From NCBI RefSeq assembly GCF_901827185.1, contig NZ_LR594673.1, forward strand, positions 248,001 to 312,000: DNA of 64,000 nt, written 5' to 3'. The position numbers were made by a program, and so were the translations under genes. This document shows positions 46,235-54,069 of the stretch, in pieces (position 1 is the stretch's first letter; every line of letters begins with the position of its first letter). The notes under the pieces are model-generated. The model ran no database searches, had not been told where the DNA came from, and was given only the letters and a program-made list of their open reading frames with translations. Source of the stretch: Variovorax sp. PBL-E5 (GTDB lineage: Bacteria > Pseudomonadota > Gammaproteobacteria > Burkholderiales > Burkholderiaceae_C).

Positions 46235-46756
46235 ATGGAACACGAGAAGAACGATCTGGTGGGTCGCGGCATTGCGCTCTGGGCCAGCGAGCGGCCGGAC
46301 CTCGACAGCAGCGGCAAGGCCGTGGTGGGCCGCCTGATCCGCCTGGAAGAAGTCGTGCTTCGGTCGCTCAACGCCGTCCTGCAGCCCTTCGGATTGAAGT
46401 ACCAGGAATACGCGGTGCTGGCGACGCTGCGCGTGTCGGGACCGCCCTATCGCCTGACGCCGTCGCGTCTGCAGGCCACCTTGCTGTTCACCTCCGGCGG
46501 CCTGTCGAACCTGCTCAAGCGGCTGGAGCGCGATGGCCTCGTGCGGCGATCCACGGATCCGAGGGACGGACGCGGCGTGCTGGTCAGGCTGACCGCCAGG
46601 GGTCAGCGGCTGGCCGACGAGGCGATGCCCCGCCACGCCGCCGCCGAGCTTCGCCTGCTGCGCATGTTCGAGCCGCAGGAACGCGCGGCCCTGGCCCGGC
46701 TGCTGAGCGTGATGATGGTCGGCAACGCGCCCGAACTCGGGCCCGCGCCGGGATGA
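46235..46756 (+). CDS. MarR-family transcriptional regulator
   Basis: A 173-residue winged-helix regulator. The recognition segment LTPSRLQATLLFTSGGLSNL is followed by the wing LERDGLVRRSTDPRDGRGVL, the usual RRxxxPxDxRxxxV pattern of MarR. The long N-terminal helix (VGRLIRLEEVVLRSLNAVLQ) serves dimerisation. The start at 46235 follows GAAAGG; an in-frame ATG at 46163 lies within the operator region and is less likely. It is divergent from the transporter/amidase operon and is its probable repressor, released by a small ligand. Confidence 0.87.
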   Translation: MEHEKNDLVGRGIALWASERPDLDSSGKAVVGRLIRLEEVVLRSLNAVLQPFGLKYQEYAVLATLRVSGPPYRLTPSRLQATLLFTSGGLSNLLKRLERDGLVRRSTDPRDGRGVLVRLTARGQRLADEAMPRHAAAELRLLRMFEPQERAALARLLSVMMVGNAPELGPAPG

Positions 46757-46775
46757 ATCCGCGCGGCGCCCAGGC

Positions 46776-47213
46776 CTATCGCCGGCCGCTGCGCAGTGCC
46801 GTGATCAGCAATGCGGTGAGTGCCGCACCTGCGGCGGCCGCACAGAGCGCGGCGCGCACCGGCTCGTCGGCGATGTAGCGGGCGCAGTCGGCCTTGGCGT
46901 CGTCCACGCGCTCCCTGAAGCTCCTGATCTTTCCGCCGGCCGCGTTCACCGCATTCCTCGCATAGGTCTTGCCGATCGCGGCGGCATCCTTGCCGATGTC
47001 CTTCGCATCGTTCGAGAGGCCTCTGACCGTGTCGAGCGCCTCGGCCGCCGTCGCCTTCGCGTCCTCGGCGTTGGCACCGAGCGAGCGCAACGTGTCCTGG
47101 CCGATCCGCTTGCTTTCCTGGGCATAGCCCTGCAGCGCCTCGAGGGCTTCGCGGCGGGTTCTTTGCGCTTCCTGCGCGAGCTGGGACGGTGTCTTCGGGT
47201 CGTCGGGCGGCAT
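46776..47213 (-). CDS. Helical protein of unknown function with C-terminal membrane anchor
   Basis: A 145-residue protein. The first 110 residues are Ala-rich, charged and strongly helical (QEAQRTRREALEALQGYAQE, NAEDAKATAAEALDTV), like phasin, apolipoprotein or DUF883-type proteins. The last 25 residues form a hydrophobic segment (ALCAAAAGAALTALLITALR) with a basic end, so it is probably an inner-membrane anchor. DUF883/ElaB proteins have this architecture and bind ribosomes in stationary phase, but I cannot confirm membership. The ATG at 47213 follows AGGAG. It follows the alpha/beta hydrolase gene by 35 bases on the same strand. Function not assigned. Confidence 0.65.
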   Translation of the reverse strand: MPPDDPKTPSQLAQEAQRTRREALEALQGYAQESKRIGQDTLRSLGANAEDAKATAAEALDTVRGLSNDAKDIGKDAAAIGKTYARNAVNAAGGKIRSFRERVDDAKADCARYIADEPVRAALCAAAAGAALTALLITALRSGRR

Positions 47214-47248
47214 GGCGTTCTCCTTGGATGCAAACGGCGCGGCGGGCG

Positions 47249-48199
47249 CTACGGCACGTCGTTCAGGCCGGTCGCATCGAGGCGGCCGATCAGTTCCATG
47301 CGCTGCAGCGGTTGGAGGTTCGCGCCCGCGGCCGGCACCACGCGGGTCAGGAATTCGACGACCGCCTTGCCGAAAGCATCGTTCCGGTCGCCCGCGACCA
47401 TGTGGCCGGCGGAGCCGACATTGACGAACTCGCTGTCCGGCGCCATCTCCAGGAATTCGCGCACGCCCTGGTCCGTCAACACGTCGGACTGGCCGCCGCG
47501 CACCAGCAGCGAGGGCACCTTGAGCGCACGCGCACAGGCCTCCAGCCGGGTCTGCCTGAGCTTCAGGTCGCGATGTCCCTGCCTGAACCGCGGATCCCAA
47601 TGCCAGTGGTATTTGCCGTCGGCGCCGAGCCGCACGTTCTTGGCCAGGCCCTGCAGGTGCGTGGGGCGCTCGCGATGAGGCTGGTAGCTGGCGATGGCAT
47701 CCGCCACCTGCTCCAGCGAGTCGAAGCCCTCGGGATTGCGCGACATGAAGGCGTTGATGTTCTGGACGCCCGCCGCCTCGATGCGCGGCGCGATGTCGAC
47801 CAGCACCAGCGCCCTGGCATCGACGAAATGCTCGCCGGCCGCGACCAGGCTGGTGCCGCCGCCCATGGAAGCGCCGACCAGCACGGGGCGCTGGTTGCCC
47901 AGTTGGGCCAGCACGCATTGCAGGTCCTGCACCATCACGTCCTGGCCGTAGGCGCCGTCCGCCGCCCAGTCGGAGTCGCCATGGCCCCGGGCGTCGAAGG
48001 CGACTGCACGATAGCCCGCGGCGCCCAGGACTTCGCCCGTGCGCTTCCATGCGTGGCGAGTCTGGCCGCCGCCATGCTGAAGCACCACCAGCGGGCCGGA
48101 GGGATCGCCCCACGAGTCGCCGGCGAGGCGAACGCCTTGCATGCCGGTCCAGTAGTGCATGGGCTGCGGCGTCCCGGGCAATCGTTCGCCGGCGCTCAT
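47249..48199 (-). CDS. Alpha/beta hydrolase
   Basis: A 316-residue alpha/beta-fold hydrolase. The oxyanion strand LVVLQHGGGQTRHAW, the Asp-rich loop FDARGHGDSDW, the nucleophile elbow VGASMGGG (Ser in G-x-S-x-G) and the late His in GSAGHMVAGD are present; the acid is probably in GGQSDVLTDQG. Substrates are esters, lactones or epoxides in this family. The ATG at 48199 follows GGAGG. The region upstream carries a duplicate of its ribosome site and start codon, then an IS110 element, so expression may have been altered by that insertion. It overlaps a 22-codon leader ORF. Confidence 0.85.
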   Translation of the reverse strand: MSAGERLPGTPQPMHYWTGMQGVRLAGDSWGDPSGPLVVLQHGGGQTRHAWKRTGEVLGAAGYRAVAFDARGHGDSDWAADGAYGQDVMVQDLQCVLAQLGNQRPVLVGASMGGGTSLVAAGEHFVDARALVLVDIAPRIEAAGVQNINAFMSRNPEGFDSLEQVADAIASYQPHRERPTHLQGLAKNVRLGADGKYHWHWDPRFRQGHRDLKLRQTRLEACARALKVPSLLVRGGQSDVLTDQGVREFLEMAPDSEFVNVGSAGHMVAGDRNDAFGKAVVEFLTRVVPAAGANLQPLQRMELIGRLDATGLNDVP

Positions 48200-48276
48200 A
48201 AGGCAACCTCCGCCCTGCGGGCTGCGGTGCGAGCTTGCTTGGGGCGGCCCGGCGCGGCGCTCATAAGGCAACCTCC
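48190..48276. repeat. 22-bp direct repeat of a ribosome site plus start codon
   Basis: The same 22 bases occur at 48190-48211 and 48255-48276, 65 bases apart. On the minus strand each copy reads GGAGGTTGCCTTATGAGCGC (and CG), i.e. a ribosome binding site and ATG. The copy nearer the hydrolase gene is its real start; the other abuts the IS110 region. Likely a small duplication at an insertion boundary. Confidence 0.75.
48196..48264 (-). CDS. Possible 22-residue leader ORF before the hydrolase
   Basis: The second copy of the ribosome site and ATG opens a 22-codon frame, MSAAPGRPKQARTAARRAEV plus Ala-Leu, whose TGA overlaps the hydrolase ATG by four bases. It is rich in Arg and Ala and resembles no known protein. 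It could be translated and coupled to the hydrolase, or be an accident of the repeat. Low confidence that it has a function. Confidence 0.3.
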   Translation of the reverse strand: MSAAPGRPKQARTAARRAEVAL

Positions 48277-48352
48277 TGCTTGACGCTGCCTTGGACAGGT
48301 GCTGAGGTGGCGATCCGACTTCCGTGCCCTCGTGGTGACTGCCCGCGGCGCT

Positions 48353-48518
48353 GGCTGTTCGACAGCCCGCATGAGACCTGCAGCACCCGAGGTGCCGGAA
48401 GGCCACGACGGGCCACCGGATGTAGCGCTACGCCTACCCAGCCAGAGCGCCAATTTATGAGCGTCCCGCCATGCCTTCCGACACGGACAGTCTTAACCCA
48501 AACCGATGGAGGTTGTCC
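48353..48518 (+). ncRNA. Candidate bridge RNA region of the IS110 element
   Basis: The noncoding segment before the transposase contains a hairpin GGCTGT-TCG-ACAGCC (48353-48367), a hairpin GCACC-CGA-GGTGC (48383-48395) and a palindrome GTAGCGCTAC (48422-48431). IS110-group elements encode a bridge RNA in this left noncoding end that pairs with donor and target DNA. The presence of serial hairpins fits; the exact ends and loops are not determined. Confidence 0.4.
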
Positions 48519-49727
48519 ATGACTCGTAGTGTCTTTGTCGGCCTGGATTGGGCCTACCGCTCGCACGCGGTGTGCGTGATCGATGCTCAGGGCAGCGTGC
48601 TCAAGCACTTGACCATCAGCCACGACGCCCAAGGACTGGGCGAGCTGCGGCACGCGCTCGCTGCCTTCGGCAAGGCCTTGCCCATCGCCATTGAACGGCC
48701 TTCGGGCCTGATCGTCGATGCCCTGGTTGAAGCCGGCCATCAGGTCTTTGCAATCCACCCCAACGCCGTCAAGGCCAGCCGCCCACGCTACCGCAGCACC
48801 AACGCCAAGAGCGATGCGGGAGATGCCTTCATGCTGGCTGACTTGCTGCGTACCGACGGTCATCGCTGGCACGCTTTGCAGCCCCAGTCGGCGGCTATCC
48901 GCGGCTTGCGCGCCCTGGTGCGCACACGCGACGATTTGGTGACCACGCGCGTTCGCCTGGCCAACCAGCTCACCGCACTGCTTGATGCCTATTGGCCTGG
49001 CGCCGCCTGCATCTTTGCCGCCGTCGATTCGCCCATTGCACTGGCCTTCATCGAGCAGTGGCCTACCGCGCGCAAACTCACCGCCCGCCAGATCGCCGCC
49101 TTTTGCAAGCGCCATGGCTACAGCGGCCGGCGTTCGGCCGGTGTCTTGCTCGAGCGCCTTCAGGCTGCCGCGCCAAGCCTGTGCGAACCCACGCTCGCCC
49201 AGGCCCACGCTACGGCCGCCTTGGCCTTGGTGGCCGTGCTCAAGCCCCTGAGCGTCCAGATCAAGGCCCTGGATGCACACATTGCCCAAGCCATGACCGC
49301 GCTGCCGCAGGCCATCTCGGTGATGTCGCTGCCGCGCGCCGGTTGCATCTGCGCCGCCCAGATCCTGGCCGAATTGGGTGACGTACCTGAGCGCTTTGCC
49401 AGCGCCCAGCAGCTGTGCTCCGAGGCAGGCGTCGTACCGGTCACCTACGAGTCCGGCAAGAGTCGCGCCGTCACCTTCCGATGGGCTTGCAACCATCGCC
49501 TGCGTCGAGCCATTACCTGCCTTGCAGACAACTCTCGTCATGCCAGCCCATGGGCTGCCAGCGTCTACAACGCCGCGCGCAAGCGCGGTTGCGATCATCC
49601 GCACGCAGTGCGCATATTGGCTCGCGCCTGGACCCGTGTGCTCTGGCGCATCTGGACCAACGGCACTCTCTACGACCCGGCCATCCATTCCAGCGCTTGT
49701 CGCATCGAAATCTCTCAAGAGGGTTGA
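48519..49727 (+). CDS. IS110-family transposase (DEDD recombinase)
   Basis: A 402-residue transposase of normal IS110 length. The RuvC-like DEDD residues are D10 (FVGLDWA), E59 (IAIERPSG), D99 and D102 (NAKSDAGDA). The C-terminal transposase_20 domain shows LPRAGCICAAQILAELGDV and a Ser-rich segment SEAGVVPVTYESGKS, where the family has its catalytic Ser. The ATG at 48519 follows GGAGG. All motifs are intact, so the element may still be active. These enzymes move as circular intermediates with RNA-guided target choice. Confidence 0.9.
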   Translation: MTRSVFVGLDWAYRSHAVCVIDAQGSVLKHLTISHDAQGLGELRHALAAFGKALPIAIERPSGLIVDALVEAGHQVFAIHPNAVKASRPRYRSTNAKSDAGDAFMLADLLRTDGHRWHALQPQSAAIRGLRALVRTRDDLVTTRVRLANQLTALLDAYWPGAACIFAAVDSPIALAFIEQWPTARKLTARQIAAFCKRHGYSGRRSAGVLLERLQAAAPSLCEPTLAQAHATAALALVAVLKPLSVQIKALDAHIAQAMTALPQAISVMSLPRAGCICAAQILAELGDVPERFASAQQLCSEAGVVPVTYESGKSRAVTFRWACNHRLRRAITCLADNSRHASPWAASVYNAARKRGCDHPHAVRILARAWTRVLWRIWTNGTLYDPAIHSSACRIEISQEG

Positions 49728-50082
49728 CACCGGATGTCTCATGCAAGCCCCTTGCATGTTGGCTGCTGCTTCGAAGAATTCATGCCTCAAGGATAGCGGC
49801 TTTGCCCGTTTTGCCGTCCGCCGGCCCGAGGGCACCGGCGCCTCATCTCATTTCGAACGCACGAGACGATGCAGCCGCAAGCGGTGCCGGTGCGCGAGCG
49901 CGGCCTTCCCTCGGAGAATGAGCATGTCAGAAATTGGCAGCATCTTTGTTTACAATAATGACTACATAAATGAAGCAACGAAGTTATCATTCGAGCCCGA
50001 TGAGAATTCCCGGAGCCATCTGCCACGGCATCACGCGACAGGGCATCGGCCATCCACCCAAGCACCACGCACAGAGGAGCGC
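49728..50082. other. Gap between the IS110 transposase and the biotin carboxylase gene
   Basis: About 355 bases without a supported gene. It begins with CACCGGATGT (49728-49737), a 10-base copy of a sequence also at 48414-48423 left of the transposase, then a hairpin CATGCAAG-CCC-CTTGCATG (49740-49758). The end (about 49928-49990) is AT-rich and may hold the promoter of the carboxylase operon. No other coding signal seen. Confidence 0.5.
49928..49990 (+). promoter_or_regulatory. AT-rich putative promoter of the biotin carboxylase operon
   Basis: This stretch (TTGGCAGC, TTGTTTACAATAATG, CTACATAAATGAAGC) is far more AT-rich than the rest of the window and lies 93 to 155 bases before the carboxylase start. 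TTGGCA resembles a -35 box, but no clean -10 at 17 bases is found. CTACATA followed by TGAAGC also occurs in the promoter of the UxaA-type gene at 53730. Confidence 0.35.
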
Positions 50083-51444
50083 ATGTTCAACAAGGTCGTC
50101 ATCGCCAACCGCGGCGCCGTCGCGGCACGTGTGATTCGCGCATTGAAGAAGCTCGGCATCCGATCGGTCGCCGTCTATTCGGAAGCCGACGCAGGCTTGC
50201 CCTATCTGGCCGAAGCGGACGAGACCTTCTGCATCGGGCCGGCCGAGCCCAAGGCCAGCTACCTGAACCAGGATGCGCTGCTCGACGTGCTGAAGAAGTC
50301 CGGTGCGGATGGCCTGCATCCCGGCTATGGCTTCCTGTCGGAGAACGCCGGCTTCGCACAGCGCGTCAATGCCAGCGACGCGCGCTTCATCGGTCCGAGC
50401 CCGGAATGGATCGAAGCCATGGGGCACAAGACCCGCGCGCGCGATCTGATGGCCCGGCACGGGCTGACGATGGCGCCGAGTTCCGGCCTGCTGAACGGCG
50501 ACCCGGCCGCCGCGCTGAAAGCAGCCGAAGCCATCGGATTCCCGGTGCTCGTGAAACCCGCGGCGGGTGGCGGTGGCATCGGCATGGTGGCGGCCCATGA
50601 CGCGGCCGAGCTGGTACAGGCCATCGAGCGGGCCGGGTCACTCTCGGAGCGCAGCTTCGGCAATGCGGAGATCTACCTCGAGCGCCTGATGCTCCAGCCG
50701 CGCCACATCGAATTCCAGATCCTGGCGGACCGCCATGGCAATGTGCGGCATCTGTTCGAGCGCGACTGCTCGATCCAGCGGCGCCATCAGAAGGTCATCG
50801 AGGAATCGCCCGCACCGCTGCTTCCGCGTCCGGTCGCAACCCGTGCCGGCGACGACATCGTCGAGGTGCTGCGCAAGCTGCGCTACGACGTGATCGGCAC
50901 GGTGGAAACGCTGTTCGGCGGAGGCGCCGATTTCCAGTTTCTAGAGATGAACACACGCCTGCAGGTCGAACACGCGGTCACCGAAGAAATCACGGGCATC
51001 GATCTGGTGGTTGCACAGGTTTGCCTGGCCGCAGGGGAAGGGCTCGATGAGGTGCTGCCACCTGTCATCGCGACCAGAGGCCATGCGATCGAAGCCCGCA
51101 TCTACGCCGAAGACCCGGTGCGCTTCTTCCCCTCGCCCGGCACGCTCAAGACCCTTCGGTTTCCGGCCGGCGAAGGCATCCGTGTCGAGACCGGCTTCGC
51201 CGAGGGCTGCAAGGTGACGCCTTACTACGACCCCATGATCGCCAAGCTGATCGTGCATGCCGACGACCGCGCCTCGGCCATCGAGCGCCTGATCGGCGCG
51301 CTCGACGCCACGACCATCGAAGGGGTCAAGCACAACATTCCGTTCGTGCGCAGGGTCGTCGACAGCGAGGAATTCCGTGCAGGCCATGTCCATACCGGAC
51401 TCGGCGCCGACATCCTGGCCCGTGCGGCCCGGAAATCTGCTTAA
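50083..51444 (+). CDS. Biotin carboxylase subunit of an acyl-CoA carboxylase
   Basis: A 453-residue ATP-grasp protein, the size of AccC alone, without a fused biotin domain. The pre-ATP-grasp opening FNKVVIANRGAVAARVIRAL, GLHPGYGFLSENAGFA, ERDCSIQRRHQKVIEE and EMNTRLQVEHAVTEEITG cover the ATP, bicarbonate and biotin sites. The glycine-rich loop is KPAAGGGGIGM, with Ile where AccC has Arg. It carboxylates biotin on the small carrier encoded just downstream. The carboxyltransferase for this pair is probably the one encoded at 57414-59006. The acyl-CoA substrate is unknown. Confidence 0.87.
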   Translation: MFNKVVIANRGAVAARVIRALKKLGIRSVAVYSEADAGLPYLAEADETFCIGPAEPKASYLNQDALLDVLKKSGADGLHPGYGFLSENAGFAQRVNASDARFIGPSPEWIEAMGHKTRARDLMARHGLTMAPSSGLLNGDPAAALKAAEAIGFPVLVKPAAGGGGIGMVAAHDAAELVQAIERAGSLSERSFGNAEIYLERLMLQPRHIEFQILADRHGNVRHLFERDCSIQRRHQKVIEESPAPLLPRPVATRAGDDIVEVLRKLRYDVIGTVETLFGGGADFQFLEMNTRLQVEHAVTEEITGIDLVVAQVCLAAGEGLDEVLPPVIATRGHAIEARIYAEDPVRFFPSPGTLKTLRFPAGEGIRVETGFAEGCKVTPYYDPMIAKLIVHADDRASAIERLIGALDATTIEGVKHNIPFVRRVVDSEEFRAGHVHTGLGADILARAARKSA

Positions 51445-51461
51445 CTCCAAGGAAACAACAC

Positions 51462-51683
51462 ATGGCACGCACCGAAGTCGTATCGGAAATCACCGGCAAG
51501 GTCTGGAAGATCCAGATGCCCGAAGGATCTCAAGTCGCTGTCGATGACTCGATCCTGATCGTGGAATCCATGAAGATGGAAATCCCCGTCGTCAGCACCG
51601 CTGCAGGCCGGGTCGTCGAAATTCGAGTCAAGGAAGGTGACTCCGTCGAGGATGGGCAGGTCGTCGCGGTGATCGAGGGCTGA
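51462..51683 (+). CDS. Stand-alone biotin carboxyl carrier protein
   Basis: A 73-residue protein that is nothing but a biotinyl domain. The biotin-accepting Lys lies in ESMKMEIPV, with the usual flanking strands (GKVWKIQMPEGSQV and VKEGDSVEDGQVVAVIEG). Similar short carriers belong to acyl-CoA carboxylases of the split type. It starts 18 bases after the biotin carboxylase stop and carries the carboxyl group to the transferase. The following gene is convergent, so the operon ends here. Confidence 0.92.
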   Translation: MARTEVVSEITGKVWKIQMPEGSQVAVDDSILIVESMKMEIPVVSTAAGRVVEIRVKEGDSVEDGQVVAVIEG

Positions 51684-51799
51684 GTTGCTGGCGCCGACAT
51701 GAACGCCGTTGCCACCATCTCCTTGACGTCGCTTCACCCGGCGGCGCACCGCGTCCAGGCGCCGGCCGCACTCGGCACTGCGCGCACTTCGAGCCCCCT

Positions 51800-52525
51800 T
51801 TAGATCACCTTCACGTCGACCACCAGAGTGAGCTCCGAGAACAATGCGCCGTAGATGCGTTGCAGCGACAAGGGCCGATCGCGCACTGTGTAACCTCGCA
51901 GTTCGAGCATGAATCCCTTGGCGCCCGCCCGGCTGCCGATGAATCGGCCAACGTCGGCGTCGAGCGGCTCGAACGCCATGCGCTGCTCGATGCGCATGGT
52001 TGGCAGGGAAAGGCGCTGTGAAATCAGCTCGCGCAGATTGGTGTCGTCGCGCGGTTCGTCATCGCGAAAGAGTGCATCGAAGTCCTTGCGGCGAAGAAAG
52101 AGCTTGCTGAGCAGCGCGAAGCGGCCATCCACATCGACCCAGCGCTCGATGCAGACGATGGAGCACGCGGCACCGAAGAACTGCGCCACGCCGTCGGCGG
52201 CCGTGCCAACGTGCCAGTCGATCAGATGCCAGTACAGCGGAAGATTGCGATCCTTGGCGTCGCGAAAACGCAGATAGCGGGTGTCGATCGACGCGCCGAG
52301 GCCGCGCACGAAGCTGCCGCGCCCATGCTCTCGCGTGATCGCACCGCGCTGTGCAAGCACCTGCATCGCACGCTGGACCGTGCCAAGACTGATGTCGTAT
52401 TTCGAAGCGAGCACCCTCTCCGAGGGAAGGCGGTCGCCGCTCTTGAGCCTTCCGGCGGCGATGTCCGAAATGATGATATCTACGATGGCGCGGGCTTTGG
52501 AGATGACGGGAGGAGAATCTGCCAT
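51800..52525 (-). CDS. GntR-family regulator with UTRA domain (HutC type)
   Basis: A 241-residue protein: an N-terminal GntR winged helix (SGDRLPSERVLASKYDISLG then TVQRAMQVLAQRG) and a C-terminal UTRA ligand domain (residues about 90-235, including ISQRLSLPTMRIEQRMAFEP). HutC-type GntR proteins repress catabolic operons and respond to small acids or amino acid derivatives. It lies directly downstream of nothing on its strand apart from the 2-hydroxyacid dehydrogenase gene, whose stop is 65 bases away, and probably controls the adjacent UxaA-type module. Confidence 0.85.
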   Translation of the reverse strand: MADSPPVISKARAIVDIIISDIAAGRLKSGDRLPSERVLASKYDISLGTVQRAMQVLAQRGAITREHGRGSFVRGLGASIDTRYLRFRDAKDRNLPLYWHLIDWHVGTAADGVAQFFGAACSIVCIERWVDVDGRFALLSKLFLRRKDFDALFRDDEPRDDTNLRELISQRLSLPTMRIEQRMAFEPLDADVGRFIGSRAGAKGFMLELRGYTVRDRPLSLQRIYGALFSELTLVVDVKVI

Positions 52526-52590
52526 GTCGGAATCGAAGGATGGCCCCGACTATAAGACCCTCGCCACCACGCCGGCCTGGCTCGTGTCGG

Positions 52591-53631
52591 TCAGTGAATC
52601 GGTTCGAGCCTGGTTCGGGCTTCGTCCCAGACGTTCGGGTTCACCAGGTGCGCAGGCCGCCTTGCAGAAAGCGCATCGAGCACTTGCCGCACAGCCGAAT
52701 GCGCGAGCTGATACAGCGCGTCGCCGGAGAGTCCTGCGATGTGCGGCGACAGCAGAAGATTCGGCAAGGCGAAAAGCGGCGTTGTCGAAGACAGCGGCTC
52801 GTCTTCATAGACGTCGAGTGCTGCGCCTGCGATCCATCCCTCCTGGAGCGCGCGCACGAGAGCCGCCTGCTGCACGACCTTGCCGCGCGAGGTATTGACG
52901 AGAAACGCACGCGCTTGCATCTGGCGCAGTTCGGCTTCGCCGATCATTCCGCGCGACTGCGCATTGAGCTCGCAATGAAGCGACACGACGTCGGATCGGC
53001 GGAGCAACTCGTGGAGATCGGGCAGCAGCGTGACGCCAAGATGTTCAGCAAGCTGCGGCGAGACATGCGGATCGTAGGCAATGACGTTCATGTCGAACGC
53101 CGCCCTGCACTTGCGTGCCATTTCCGATCCGATGAGTCCCAGCCCGACGATGCCCAGCGTTCGGCCGTGCAGATCCATGATGTCGAGCTGCGTTCGCCGT
53201 GGCCAGGCTTGCGGTTCGCGCACGGCGCGCGCGCATTCGAACAGCCGTCGCGCCAGCGCGAGCATTGCGCCCATCGCATGTTCGGAGACAGGGAGAGTTC
53301 CGAGCCCGGGATTGTTGACCACCGCCACGCCATGGCGCGTGCACGCATCGATGTCGATCGAGTCAGTCCCCCGGCCGGAGGACGCGACCACGACGAGACG
53401 AGACGCCTGGGCCAGCACGAGGTCATTGACCGGAAACGGGTATCGGACGATTGCACCCTGAGCGTTCATGAACGCCTCGGCGATCTCGGACGAACTCGGG
53501 TTGTCGAGCACTACGACGTCGACGTGTTCGCGCAGCAGGTCAAGCGCCGTGGAATGGTAGATCTCGCCGATCAGGGCGACAGTCTTGCGTCGGGTATCGA
53601 TGTCTTTCCTGCGCTGCGTGGATGGGTCCAT
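52591..53631 (-). CDS. D-isomer-specific 2-hydroxyacid dehydrogenase
   Basis: A 346-residue NAD-dependent dehydrogenase with the nucleotide motif GLGLIG (163-168), and the catalytic trio R249 (NTSRGKVV), E278 (DVYEDEPL) and H297 (LSPHIAG). Family members convert 2-hydroxyacids to 2-oxoacids; one branch, SlcC, is an (S)-sulfolactate dehydrogenase in sulfolactate-degrading bacteria. Here it sits divergent from the two-part UxaA-type lyase genes, like SlcC beside SuyAB. The start at 53631 is preferred over 53706, as the family N-terminus begins soon after it. Substrate is inferred from context only. Confidence 0.85.
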   Translation of the reverse strand: MDPSTQRRKDIDTRRKTVALIGEIYHSTALDLLREHVDVVVLDNPSSSEIAEAFMNAQGAIVRYPFPVNDLVLAQASRLVVVASSGRGTDSIDIDACTRHGVAVVNNPGLGTLPVSEHAMGAMLALARRLFECARAVREPQAWPRRTQLDIMDLHGRTLGIVGLGLIGSEMARKCRAAFDMNVIAYDPHVSPQLAEHLGVTLLPDLHELLRRSDVVSLHCELNAQSRGMIGEAELRQMQARAFLVNTSRGKVVQQAALVRALQEGWIAGAALDVYEDEPLSSTTPLFALPNLLLSPHIAGLSGDALYQLAHSAVRQVLDALSARRPAHLVNPNVWDEARTRLEPIH

Positions 53632-53713
53632 GGTGAATGCTCTTTGGTTGTGCCGATATCGGGCGGTCTCGATTTCGTGATGCAGGGGCTGTACATCCGC
53701 TGCCATCCGTACC

Positions 53714-53751
53714 TATACTATCTCAACTGCTACATAGCAGTGAAGCGCTTC
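53714..53751 (+). promoter_or_regulatory. Promoter and two palindromes before the UxaA-type genes
   Basis: TATACT (53714-53719) is a strong -10 box, with TGTACA 18 bases before it as a weak -35. Just downstream lie ACTGCTA-CA-TAGCAGT (53726-53741, perfect 7-base arms) and the palindrome GAAGCGCTTC (53742-53751). A repressor bound there would block transcription; the nearby GntR protein is a natural candidate. Confidence 0.6.
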
Positions 53752-53778
53752 GAAGTGAACACATGGAAGGAGACATCA

Positions 53779-54069
53779 ATGGCCAGAGCCATCATCTTGA
53801 ATCCCGACGACAACGTCGCGACGCTCGTGGACCCGGGCAGCGAAGGCGATGAGGTCGCACTGAGTGGGGAAGGCAAAGGAAGCGTCCGGCTTGTCGCACC
53901 AGTCGACTACGGACACAAGGTCGCCACGCGCGATATCGGCAAAGGCGATCCGATTCTCAAATACGGCATCGTCATCGGGCGCGCGACGCAGTCCATCCGG
54001 ACGGGTCAGCACGTGCACCTGCACAACGTCGAGGCGCTGCGCGGCCGCGGCGACAAGGAGGCAGCATGA
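53779..54069 (+). CDS. SAF-domain small subunit of a UxaA/SuyA-type lyase
   Basis: A 96-residue SAF-domain protein. It shows GHKVATRDIGKGDPILKYGI and GRATQSIRTGQHVHLHNVE, the two conserved stretches of the N-terminal domain of UxaA (altronate dehydratase) and of SuyA, the small subunit of (R)-sulfolactate sulfo-lyase. The large part is encoded by the next gene, which overlaps by four bases. In SuyAB the two parts are separate genes, as here. The start follows AAGGAGA and a strong operator region. Either altronate/galactarate-type dehydratase or sulfo-lyase is possible. Confidence 0.82.
   Translation: MARAIILNPDDNVATLVDPGSEGDEVALSGEGKGSVRLVAPVDYGHKVATRDIGKGDPILKYGIVIGRATQSIRTGQHVHLHNVEALRGRGDKEAA

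Larger units (their letters stand above)
48277..49758 (+). mobile_element. IS110-family insertion sequence (boundaries approximate)
   Basis: An IS with one DEDD transposase gene, about 240 noncoding bases before it and a short tail after it. IS110 elements usually lack terminal inverted repeats and make no long target duplication, which fits: none is visible. I set the left limit at the end of the 22-bp repeat and the right limit at a hairpin after the transposase, so both are estimates. It lies between the hydrolase gene and the biotin carboxylase operon. The noncoding left side is predicted to be structured. Confidence 0.65.
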
